Source: Dendrocalamus latiflorus (Eukaryota > Streptophyta > Magnoliopsida > Poales > Poaceae). Taken from it: DNA of 64,000 nucleotides. The stretch's first letter is position 1, and each line of letters opens with the position of its first letter. Below, piece by piece: positions 46,196-58,000 of this stretch. Position numbers and translations under genes: made by a program. Below the pieces are notes generated by a model that saw nothing but the letters and a program-made list of their open reading frames with translations, was not told where the DNA came from and made no database searches. The stretch covers positions 41,380,225 to 41,444,224 of the forward strand of contig CM029666.1 in NCBI GenBank assembly GCA_017311315.1, written 5' to 3'.

Positions 46196-47266
46196 CCAAC
46201 CTGGCTATGGCCCATTTTTATAGCAAGAAATAAGATACTACGTTGTCTCAAGCATTAGCTCACACAGAGTGATGCCCTTATTCTACAATAAACGTATTTT
46301 GTAAGTAAAAATAATTATAGTGTTAAATATATTGTTCTAATGAAAATGCTATACATATATTGCATGATAGTTTTGGGATTTTTGTCAAAATTAATTTTGG
46401 ATGTGCTTAAAGATTTGTGTGCCTTCATCCTCCTCTCTGGCTCCGATGTGCCACCGTGGAATATCCCCTCACCCGCCGAACACTCTCCATGCTCCACCAT
46501 AGTTTAGGTTTCTTGTGTTGTTTGATGGCAAATAGGAAGCAATCCACTGGGTGGATGAGGAGATAAGTGGCGTGAGGGAGGCGGTGGTGGAGGCTGCAAA
46601 GGAAGAGAAGCCAATCGAGTCAGGGTGTCGCTCGTTGTGAGTGATTGGTGGCAGCACGAGTTGTAGCATGAGAGAGCGTGCGAGAGGCCTGGATGTTTAG
46701 ATCATCACTCGACAATCTAAAAAAGGCTGAATTTTTGAGAAAAAAGACAGGCACCTAATAAATAGGCGGATTCATGTTTTAAATAGCAAAAATTTTCCTT
46801 TCAACAAAACAATGATTTTGTAGGAAAACACTGAAATTTTTTTGTCAGACAAACCAATAACTTAAGTAAAACTAACCTCAACCATCAACCTATAATAGCC
46901 TTAGTGACCCATCCATAATCTATGGAGTTCACTTCCATCTCTTCACATTGCCGTACCACGTAAAACATAGTAAGAAGCTGCACATCTAAGTCTATTTTTT
47001 TTTCAAGTTACACATCTGATAAAACACACGCGTCAAACAACTTGCATTTTGCAAAGAAAAGAAAGAATAAAGCGTAAAGAATCGATTCGGGAAAAGAAGT
47101 GAAAAAAGCAACTGAAAATTCCTCTTCCACTACCTCCGCCTGGCGGCGAGGCCAACCGCCACCCCTTCCCCACCCCATCCACTCCGAATCCCCACCACCG
47201 AAACGAAACCCGTGTGTTCCCCTCCTTCCCTCCAAACAGGAAGCGGAGGCGCGACCACACACCACC
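46196..47266. other. Spacer and 5' region of the processing protease gene
   Basis: No gene recognised up to the start codon at 47267. The last roughly 150 bases are CT/CCACC-rich, as in grass 5' leaders. Minus-strand ORFs here are short and show no domains. Confidence 0.4.
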
Positions 47267-50200
47267 ATGCTACCACTCTCCTACGCGCCGCCGCCACCGC
47301 CGCACTCGCGGCCGAACCCTGGCCCCAGCTGCAAGGCCAACGCGCAGCCGTGCGCGCTCCCCTTCCCCGACGCCCTCCGCGCTGCGGCGGCGGCGGCGGC
47401 CATCTCTCTCTCCCTCCTGGCTGGCGACGCCGTGGGCGCGGTGGGGTTGGCGGCGGCGGCGGCAGCGGATCCCCCGGAGATCTGCCGCGGTGGGGGCCCC
47501 GCGAGGGAGGCGGAGGTGAGGGCCGAGGCGGTGACGAACGAGCAGCTCGTGGAGGAGGCGTGGGAGGTGATCAACGAGGGCTTCCTCCCCGACGCCGGCA
47601 GCCGCCCCTGGTCACCGGAGTTGTGGATGGTGAGTTTGTTTTGCGGTAATGTGATTGAACACGGGGTGTTTAGTGGTTCAACTGCCTATCTTAAAGTCTG
47701 TACATTGTTGCTAGAATGCTTAGTTTGTTTGTTAGTTATGAACATATGTTATTCTTCATAGATTTCACTTCTATCTTGATGCTTGATAGTTAATTGACGC
47801 ATTTCAATCCAATGCAGCAAAGGAAGCAAGATATTCTTCAAAGCTCAATCAGATCCCGCTCTAGAGCCCATGATATCATTCGGAAAATGCTAGCTAGCCT
47901 AGGTGACCCATATACAAGGTTCCTATCTCCCTCAGAAGTAAGTTCTTCACAAGTGGCGCTATTCTATGCTCTTGACTCATATGGCGGAAAACATGGACCT
48001 ATCACATGAATCGCACCAGCCTTTTCTGAAGCTAATTTATGATTCAGAATAATTTGCAGTAATGTTTAGTCTGAAATTCAGAATAACCTTGCCATTTTGC
48101 CTGCTCAATCCACTGAAGGTCATTCTCTTTTTTCTTCTCATGGTCGATGGTAGCATTAACAGTTCCAGTAGCACAGTAGTTTCATGATATTGTCAATTCT
48201 AAATGCTAAAGTTTCCATAAAACAGATTTGCTGCTTCCCCCTCAGGTGTCGCTTGTCAGCATAAAGGGTCTTCGGTCTTCCCCTTTAGATCATCTAAAAA
48301 TAAGATATTAATATAGATCAGCATGGAGTTTCATGATATTATCATTTTTTATTTCTACTCAGAAAGTAAGAATAGCATGTATATTCATCTTCAAAGAGTT
48401 TTGTAGATCATCTTGCCAATCAGGCTACTTTTTTACAGTATTATGCGACTTGGACCTTTACTGATAGTTACTATTGTTTTGTATGGTTTTTGCTACACCC
48501 TCTGGGATAGTGAATCTCTGTTTAGACACTATAGCAATGCAATGCCATCTCATGTTCTTTATTTCCTTTGCTTTCAGAATGATGGCAATACAAAACCATT
48601 TGGCAATGCCTTTCTTTTGCTTCAATGATTTTACGTATTGCTGATCTTTGTGATGAATATATGTTCTAACTGTAGTTTCAGTTCTGATGTTATTTTGCAT
48701 ATGTTAAATCAATCTGCTAAAGTTCTCGAAGATGTCGAAATATGACATGACTGGAATTGGATTAAACTTAAGGGAGATTCGTGATGACAATGGCTCTTTA
48801 AAGTTGATGGTATTAGGGCTGATATTGGATGGGCCTGCTCACTCAGCTGGCGTTAGACAGGTATCAACTGCTAGCGATATATAACATTGAATCGATAATT
48901 TCTGTGCTTTTTGATGGGAACATTGCCTGTACTGTTATGTTTACAAAACCAATAATGTTTCCTATTTTGTTCTATACTTCTGCTAATGAACTTTCTAAAA
49001 TGATGTTGACTTAGCAGGCACTCAAAACTGCATGATAATGCATAATTACATTGCCATATGGGCAGCATTTGATTGCAATCCCAATTTAAGATGCTCAATT
49101 GAAGAAATAATGTGGGCACATGCCTGTGCTTATATTTTATAAGTTTATATAAAAGCTGAGTAATGGATTTTAATGAAGCTGGAAAGGAGGAACCCTGTCT
49201 ATCTAAAACTATGTGCTAAGAAGTTACATTAAGCTTCACTCTTGAACATGGCATTTCCAGCTTTAGTTGTTTCTACTCCACTGCTAAAACTTACATGTGT
49301 TACAAGTTGTTGGCAAGTTTTCTTTTGATTGTTCTCAATGTTCCGTTTGAAAATATACTGTTTATTAATATTCTTATCGCAGTACACTGTTATTTGGTAT
49401 TTTTATGCCTGGTTGCTGGGACTACCCAACAACCTAGTTGGGTATGAACTATGAAATATGTTACTCTCCTTCATCTGATTTGGATAAGATGCACACATCA
49501 TCTAATCCTTTCAGGTCCTTTTATCTCCTATTAGGGTGATGAGCTTTTGTCAGTCAATGGCATTGATGTAAGGGGTAGATCTGCATTTGACGTGTCGTCC
49601 ATGCTGCAAGGTCCAAAGGAAACCTTCGTCACAATTAAGGTAGTGAATAATCTTATAACTATTGCAGATTCTGTCTGGCATCGCTTTATGCTCCTTATTA
49701 TCTAACTATCTCATTCTTTCTTATATTTTATTTAGGTTAAGCACAGTGAATGTGGTCCTGTTGAGTCAATGAAGGTGCAGAGACAGCTCGTTGCTCGCAC
49801 TCCAGTTTTCTATCGTTTGGAGAAAAGAGAAAATGATGATTCATCTGTTGGATACATTCACATTAAAGAGTTCAATGCAGTGGCCAAAAAAGATTTGGTT
49901 AGTGGTGTGTTGCTGGTTTGCTAACCTTACTATCTGTCACTTCTAGCGCAATTTGGCTGTGATAGTTTTCATAATTGACACATTTCTGATATCCTAATTA
50001 TTGTGAATGGTTATCTAGTGTTTAGTTCTTATGCTAAGCTGATATGCATATATCTAATATATATTTTTCTTCTTGATTAAAATGCTGAGCATCAGGAGAG
50101 CTAAAATATTGCTTCCCCTGTTGCAAACTGAATGTGTCCTAAGGATGCTGTTTATTCTTATTACATATATTTTGCTTTCATGTAATTGTTTGATGTTACA

Positions 50201-52439
50201 ATATTATCATTTTTAGTTGTAGATACATCTTTTAATCTTTTTTTATGATAATAGCAGTTGGACTATAACATGTTATATCCATTTGACATAACTTTTCTCT
50301 TGCAGCACTAAAACGTCTACAGAATTCAGGTGCCTCCTATTTTGTTTTGGATTTGAGGGACAATCTTGGTGGGCTAGTGCAAGTATGCCATTTTTCTTCT
50401 CAATTAAATATGATGACACACCAGTCTCTGATCTGCTATAACTACATGGTGTTTAATGGGGTATCCTATTCCGCTTTGATTTTCATAAGTCATAAGCTTC
50501 TCAAAATAGTTTTGAGGCTTATGCATATGGCTTATGAAAGAAACTGATAAAATTTGTTTGGATGGGGTTATGCTTACACAGCCTGATGTTTTTGTTTGTA
50601 TTGAAGGCTGGGATAGAGATTGCAAAGCTCTTCTTGAACAAAGGAGACACGGTATGGAACTATGGGTTTTGCTTTGCTTCCATATTTTCAAATTTCAACT
50701 TACAGTTGCCTTTCTGTGATCCTTCTAAGAATTGGTGCATTTTTTTTTTACTTTTTGATTCAGAATGGTGCTTTATCACTGGTTGTTTCCTGAAAACTGC
50801 TCTCCTTTATCCATAGAAAGAACTTGTTGAAGTAGCCAGACTTTTGTTCTGGCATAAATTTCTTTAAAATCCAATGATCTTTATATGTCCACTTCAATTA
50901 AAACTTAGTTTCCATGAGCTAACTCAAAATTTAAGGGCAACACTGTGGAAAGATGCTTCTAATTTTGATTGGAACTTGTAAACACCAAATCATCATGCTA
51001 GTTGTTTGATGTTGACACTGATTCGAAATTCTGAACAAAGTTTGTAGTTCTTATTTGTTAACAAGAAACCCTCTCAACCTTGATATTTGTCTCAGAAACA
51101 AAATTCGATATCCTTGTTTGCCTAACAATAAGCTAATGCTCATGCACTTGTAGTTACAATTCTTTTATGTGCTTTCAATATAATCTTTGTTGAAATTTAA
51201 ATATTTTTTCTCTACATATCAAAAAGATTGAGGGTTTTCATTCACGTGATTGCTTAAAACATTGCTATTTGTTAATTGTCCTTTATGTCATTAACTGACT
51301 TTGGAGGTGAAGTATTTATGCCACTATGGAAATTCTTCAGGTAATTTATACCGCTGGCCGAGATCGCCAAGTCCAAAATACAATTATTGCTGAAAATGGA
51401 CCTTTGGTTACTACTCCTCTGATGGTATGTTTATGCTATGGCGATATACCTATTTCACATTGCATCAAAAGGAAGTCGTACTAAGAGATCTAAAGCAAAT
51501 ACTAGTTTTACATGGTTCTGTTAAACTGTGCAACGGAAAGTGTGAAGACCTGCATTTACACATATACTCCTATCCACATTAAAGTTGTTAATGTGAGAAT
51601 CTTTAAGTTTGACACTTTGCTATACTCAACTTGACAATGTGAAGATTTTCAAGTTGTAGAGCATTCATTAGTATACATAGCTAACTCTGATTTTGCACTT
51701 TTTGATTGGCTGGTTCTAGAACTGGCATAATACAGATTCAGTTTTCTGTTGTAGTAAATTTCCTAGTTTACTGTGTTCTTTATCTTTTACTGAAATTTAG
51801 CTGAATCATGCCGTAGATTTTTGTCTGCTGTAGACTCTCATTTGTATTTCTCACATGTCCATCTACATCTTATGGCACAGGTACTAGTGAATAATAGGAC
51901 AGCAAGTGCCAGTGAAATAGTAAGTACACATTTTGTCTCACAGGTAGTATTAGAACCATAACAGTAGTAGCTCACCAAGGTACATACGTGCTTCTAGGTT
52001 GCTTCAGCACTTCATGACAACTGCAAAGCTGTTCTTGTCGGTGAACGGACTTTTGGCAAGGTTTGAACCACCCAAATAGTGGATACTATGGCAACGCCCT
52101 TTCTGTGACAAGAAGACGTATACAGTCCGTTTTTTATATGTGTAACTTGGTGTCTTGGATATGGCAGGGCTTAATCCAGTCTGTATTTGAACTTCATGAT
52201 GGTTCGGGCATTGTCGTCACAGTTGGCAAGTATGTGACACCAAATCACAAAGACATCAATGGAAATGGAATTGAACCAGATTACCGCAGTCTTCCTGGTG
52301 CTATTCACATTCACCCGATTTTCTTTTGTTACACTCAAAGTATGCAATGTAATTACCATTGGCTGAATTTTCTTTTGCGACAGATTTTAATGAAGCCAGG
52401 GATTACCTTTCACATTGCCGAAATAAGAAATTAAGCTGA
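47267..52439 (+). CDS. CTPA: C-terminal processing protease (CtpA/D1 processing type), chloroplast lumen
   Basis: Serine protease of family S41 that trims the C-terminus of proteins such as the photosystem II D1 precursor. Twelve exons (47267-47629, 47818-47937, 48723-48860, 49535-49639, 49736-49904, 50306-50382, 50607-50651, 51341-51424, 51881-51919, 51998-52060, 52168-52297, 52384-52439) encode 462 residues. The N-terminal region is Pro/Ala-rich followed by a hydrophobic Ala-rich segment at about residues 38-68, a bipartite transit peptide for the thylakoid lumen. A PDZ domain (about 162-250) includes MTGIGLNLRE and GDELLSVNGIDVRG. The S41 core has LDLRDNLGGLVQ, catalytic Ser near 376 in NNRTASASEI, and Lys near 401 in GERTFGKGLIQS. 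The 25-residue Ser-Lys spacing matches known D1 proteases. It most resembles the CTPA2 branch from memory. A 3'-UTR intron ending near 52987 is possible. Confidence 0.93.
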
Positions 52440-54140
52440 GTGAAGTGCATTATTCTGAAGCTTCTCACACAGTAAGAAAATTTTATTTACTGCTGCATAT
52501 TTGGTTCTTACTGTTCAGCATTATTCTGAATAATGTGAATGAGCCATTTTCCTAGTGATAATTGACTGCTTGTAGCAATTGATGAGAATCTAGATAGTTG
52601 AGTGTAGTTTGACTACCTGTAGCAACAATGGGCGAGAATCTAGCTTGTCGAGTGTACTTGTGTTTGATTGGTGTACTTGGTCCAAACCCTAAAGAGGAGA
52701 ATTACTCTCTTTTTTCACTTTATACGGTTAAACTCAGTTAGTTTCACAAAACATGTCTATTGTGGATGTCTATTGTGGTTGTGCACAATACTCAAAGCCA
52801 CATGTGCTCACACTCGAATAGGTCCTCCACAAACGCAGAAATGCTGGCACTGGTATATGATCCACCCGCTGTTGATTGTATGTTTCCATCTCATAAATAT
52901 CTCTTTTTGCCTGCTTGCTGCTGAGCATGATCCTAATGATCAACATAACCGAATTTCATAATTTGTTTTAATGTCTATCTTTTGCAGGGTCAGATGAACC
53001 GACGCATTAGAAAGATAGAACAGAGCTGATGCTTAGGGAGATTGTACAATGATCTATCGATGGTGAGCTGAGATCACAAGCTCACACTGAAGCGTGAATA
53101 CAAGCCACTGCACTGCAGCGTGAGCCTATCCTTGAATTCGCTGGTGTCAGTGCGGCATAGAAACATAGAGCACGTGGAATTCATCGAACCACATCACAAT
53201 CAAGATTTCATTGACTTCCATTGGATATACCCCCACACCAATCTGTAAATAGTTTCTGGTCTTCGTACAACGAGCGGCCTTCGTTGTGAAAACGCAACAA
53301 TGTAAGTCGAATTCAAGCATTTTGCTGAGATCCTATTGTCTCGTGGCTGTGCTGCACAGCTACTCGATTTTGAGTCACGCTAATGCTGCCGAATGTTCCA
53401 GGTCCAATATTTTTTCTTATTATTAAACTTTTTATTAAAAAAATTATTGATGACCTATCATCTAATTTATTTCCAAATCTGACCATTTTGATCACACCAT
53501 TGGTCATAGCGTGGCATATAAATGCTGCCAGGCATGGCCAAAACTTGCCACACCATTGTCTGTGGTATGGTAGTGTTATTTGGCCACACCAACGGCTGTT
53601 GTATGGCCAAATGGGCATTTTTTTTTTGTCTCGGCACTGGACTTACCTACAGCAGGTAGTGTTGTTTTGTCACGTTATCATCTTTGACATGATGAAAAGA
53701 GGGCTATATTTGAAAAATAAGTTGGTACAAATGTTATTAATAAAACATTATAGAAAACAAGATTAAATAATAAAAAGTTATCTATCCTGCGTCAGGTTAC
53801 AATAAGGTTTTCCAAGTGACAAAACTAGCTGCGCGTATAGTCTTCTGGTTGCCAAAATGGCAAAGTCTCTAATTTTTGGTACTGCAAGATGTGGATGCAC
53901 TAAAGTCTCTAACCCTTTTATCTTTTTTTTCTAAAAAAGATGAACTTTATTTAGGTCAAAATTTCAAGTACGAGAGCAGTGTCCTTTTCTCTTCGATAGG
54001 AACCATGCCGTCAGTTTGGGGCTGAAAACAAAAAAAAATATCATCACAAAGAATACAAAAAAATAAGATAAAAAATACAAAAAAGTCTTAAAAAATCAAA
54101 AAGATAAAAAGGACAAAAGCTAAAAGCTGGAAGTCGAAGT
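52440..54140. other. 3' region of the protease gene and spacer
   Basis: The first 900 bases are probably 3' UTR, perhaps with a spliced intron from about 52472 to 52987 (cttttgcag). Beyond about 53380 lies AT-rich spacer with repeats of a ggccacacca/ccacaccattg type near 53500-53600. No other gene is apparent. Confidence 0.4.
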
Positions 54141-55033
54141 TCGTTGGAGCTATTTGGTTTGGTGCCAATCAGTGCAAACACCTATCTTCCAAGCATTAGT
54201 AGCGTTGACCGGATTCAACAAGACCATCAAACTTCGGCAAAATTTCATTCCCCCTTACCCTTCCTAGCCGAAACAGCCCCTTCAGAGTTCAAAAAAGAAA
54301 AAGAAAAAAAGAAACAGCCCCTTCAGTCACTGCTCCCCGGTACCGTACTCTACGTGGCTCGATACCACTGTACTGCACCGGACCCCGCAAATTTAATTCT
54401 CGAAGAGGGCGGAGAGACCGCGACAGGCAAAGCGAAACTCGCATTTGCATTCCCCCATTCTCGAAGCACCCACCTGGCCACTCCTCCCGTCCCCCCGATT
54501 CCCTCGCCCTCTCCTCCTCAGGGAACCACTCCTCCCCTTCGAAATATTCTCCTCCTCCTCCTGCTCCTGCTCTCCTGAAACTGGTAGAGTTGACTGGCGC
54601 GTGGTCAGAAGCTTAGCATGCGGTGATTGGGGAGCCTGGCCGCGGAACTGGGAAGGTTTGCTTGTGGTGTCGGCGCTACTGGCGCTGCGATCTGATCCCC
54701 GACCAGCGTAGGTCCCTAATTTGCTCGCTCGAAATTAGCAAGCGCTTCTGCTCGGCGCTCCTCTACTTCGCCTCGTCGTAGCGATCATTGGATGATGTTA
54801 ACCGTAGTCTAGATGGTATTAACCGGTGGTTTGGTTTTTACTCACTAATACCCACAGTTGCCTTCCCATGTCTGTTTGCCAATTCCATCCCTGGGGTCTA
54901 GCTGTTTGAGCTTTGCGAGCCCCGGTCCTCGACGGATTGCGCTGATTGTATGTTTGGAGAAATCGGGATTGGCTTGTCCCCCCCTGATCAGTGTGCATTT
55001 TTTATTCCTCGCACAGGTAGAATCGAAGGGAAG
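54141..55033 (+). promoter_or_regulatory. Promoter and 5' leader of the CorA-like gene
   Basis: CT-rich leader sequence (cctcctcctcctgctcctgc around 54550) precedes a GC-rich exon-like block ending near 54712 (ccagcgtag/gtccct). An acceptor (ttcctcgcacag) at 55016 leads into the coding exon, so an intron in the 5' UTR is likely. ORFs across the leader (54144-54711) are not called. Confidence 0.45.
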
Positions 55034-58000
55034 ATGGCCGATGTGGAGGAGCAGCCGCCGCCTCTGGTCAGCGGCGTGTCCAGGGCGCAAGACGGCGGTG
55101 CCAAGTTAAATTTGGGGAAAGAACACATCCCAGGGTGCGAGCTCTGGACCGATGGGCTCATATGTGCTTTCGAGCTCATCAAGGGTCACAGGAAGCCGGC
55201 TCAACACAAATCTTGGCCGACGATTGAGCTTATGCAGGAGAAGGGGCCTGCTATGTATACGAAGAAACACATAAGTAGGAACGAGCATCGCGTAGCGACC
55301 CTGAAACCGGATGAGAACAATGTAGCGGAAAACCCCCGCCAGACGGAGTTCAGTAACGATCCTTCTGTGCTCCAAGATAGGCCTGCATATGCTGGGGAAA
55401 TTCTGGATCACAAATGGGTGCCCATTGGATGGTCTAGGATCGCCGAGCTGGTTCAGAGGGTTCAGTCGGACGCCAGCTGGGAGAATGAGCAGGTGGAGGT
55501 AAGCGACAGTGGGGATGATTACACGGTAGCTGACCTTGTAGCTCCATACTGGCAGCGTCCCGTGGGGCCTACATGGTGGTGCCATGTGACTGCAGGCCAT
55601 CCCTCGGTCGACGCATGGTTAAATAGTGCTCACTGGATGCATCCAGCTATAAGAACTGCACTGAGAGATGAAAGTCGACTGATAAGTGATCAGATGAAGT
55701 ACCTTCTCTATGAGGTTGTCTTTCTGATTCTCAATTATTTTGAAATGCCTTAAATTATATACAGATTTCCTCTGCCTGTAATCTGTTTATGATTCAATAC
55801 ATTCTTAATTAATTGGTTACAATTGAATACCCCGCAATCTGTAGTGTAAGCACATTCTCTGCCTGCATTTTCAAACTTGATGTAGCTACACCTGTTTCCT
55901 TTAACCCTGCATTGCTTCGTGTTTCTAGTGAATTCAGTGTTCCACATTTCATGAACTAATGAACTAACTATTAAGCTATAGGTTCTTTTTGGTCATGATT
56001 TATTATAAAAACTTTTCAGAATGCACATATCACAAACTTGTCATGATCAAGAGAGCACCCAACACTTCTTCAGAATCTTTTGAGTTTTTTCATATGAAAA
56101 CTATGTGATTGCTTCAGAGCCAAGGTTATTAAGTCGTAAAGTCGAGTCGAGTCGCTAAGGGGACGACTTGGGTGACTAGTCGACTAGTCCCCAGAGTTAG
56201 GTCTATAATTGTCACAGTCATAATAAAGAAGCAACCTGAGATTATTATACTAATATTACAACCAAAATAGCGTGTGTGGTGTGCAATGAGGATCTAGGGT
56301 TATTGAGTTACTGGTATTAAGTCTTGGTCGGGCCGAGCCTCTCTAGTGGGCCTCAAACTTACTGATCCAGTGGGCCGGCTTCTAGTCGTGTGACTGGACA
56401 TGGCCGGCTAGTCGTGACTAGTTGCTGACTAGTTGTCCGGCCACTCAACTAATCGCTCCAGTCGAGTTGGCCTCCCTAGTCGTCCGTCATGTACCGACTG
56501 GACGACTAGTCGTGGATTAGTCGACGACTTAATAAGAGCAAGTCTTATAATATAGCATTCAGCTGGCTGTATGAATACTTACAGCTCACTTATCAGCCTA
56601 CTCATATAGTAGTTACAGCCAGCTGAAGGCTGTATGACCTACTCCTTCCTCTCACAAAGTTTTTTGGTTCTTGTGCTTCAGCTGGCTGTAAGCTTACAGC
56701 CCACCTCTCTTCTCTTTCCTCCTCTCTCTCCTCCACCTCAGCATACAGTCAGCTTACAACCTCTTATAATACTTGCTCTAACACTAATTATCATCATACC
56801 CACCCTTTTTCCTTGGAAGTTTGTAGTGACATAATAATCACACTATGGCCTAATTGGGTGGATCAGCCCAGCTGTGATATAGCTATAGAACTTATCCTAG
56901 ATTTGTCAAAGTTGAAGGGCTTTTACCAAGGTTGTTACGGCGTCGCCTAGTCGTCGCCAAGGCGACGACTAGGCGTCCAGTCGCCCAGAGCCCGACGCCA
57001 TGGTCCATCGTCCAACTTACCGAGTTAGGAGCTCGACGCCGAGGTCTCACACAGCAGCAGCCGCCGCGCTCGCGGCCTCGAGTCCCGTCGCTCCTCCATC
57101 CGAAGCCACCGCCGGCCGGATCTAAAGCTGCACCGCCTCTTCCCAACCCGCATCGGTCAGATCTAGAGCCGCAGCCTCCTCCGTCCTCTTCCCGAGCCGC
57201 ACCTCACCCCCAGCCGCATCGGTCGTCTCCGGATCTGGCCGATCTAGTGGCTCTTGGTGTGGAGGCGACGGGGGGAGGCGCCGGGGAGGGGAGGCGCCGG
57301 GCGGGGAGGAGGCGGCGGGGAGGGGAGGCGACGAGGGGTGGCGGCGAAGGAGGAGAGGAGGCGTCGGGAGAGGGGAGGAGGAGAGGAGTCGGGAGAGGAG
57401 GCGTCGGGAGAGAGAGGAATCGGGGGCCTGGTTAAGAAGAATCAGGGCTCGGGAGAGAGATAGAGGAGATGGGGGCCTGGTTAAGAAGTGTCTTTTTGCG
57501 ATTAAGTCCTCAACATTTTTAAAAATTACAAACATATCTCTCTTTCAATGGATTTCTTGTAATTTAGACCTCCCGAGACATGATTATTTGGATAATTTGT
57601 GTTATTATGTTGCATAGTTATTTAATTTTTAGTCATATAAGCTATTATTTGTCGTCTAACTACTATCGTCTAACTGTCGCCATGGCGGGCGCCTAGTTGA
57701 CTAGGCGTCCAGGCGCCTCGGCCTCGCCGCGACTTGCCGGAGCGCCGTGACAACCTTGGCTTTTACCTGCCAACACAGAGTGTCAACATTACCAAAATAG
57801 TTTCCATTATGGAGTATATGCATCTCTGCTTCTGATATCGCTGCATTGACAGCCTGAAGAAGTAGGCATAGCTTTACTTTTTGGTCACATCGTTCCACAT
57901 TTTTTTTCTTTAAAAGTTCTAATGGCTGATGTCAAAATTATTGGTTTATCGAACTATGCTGGTGTTGAATGCTGTTAGCCTGTTAGTACATTTAATCTAC

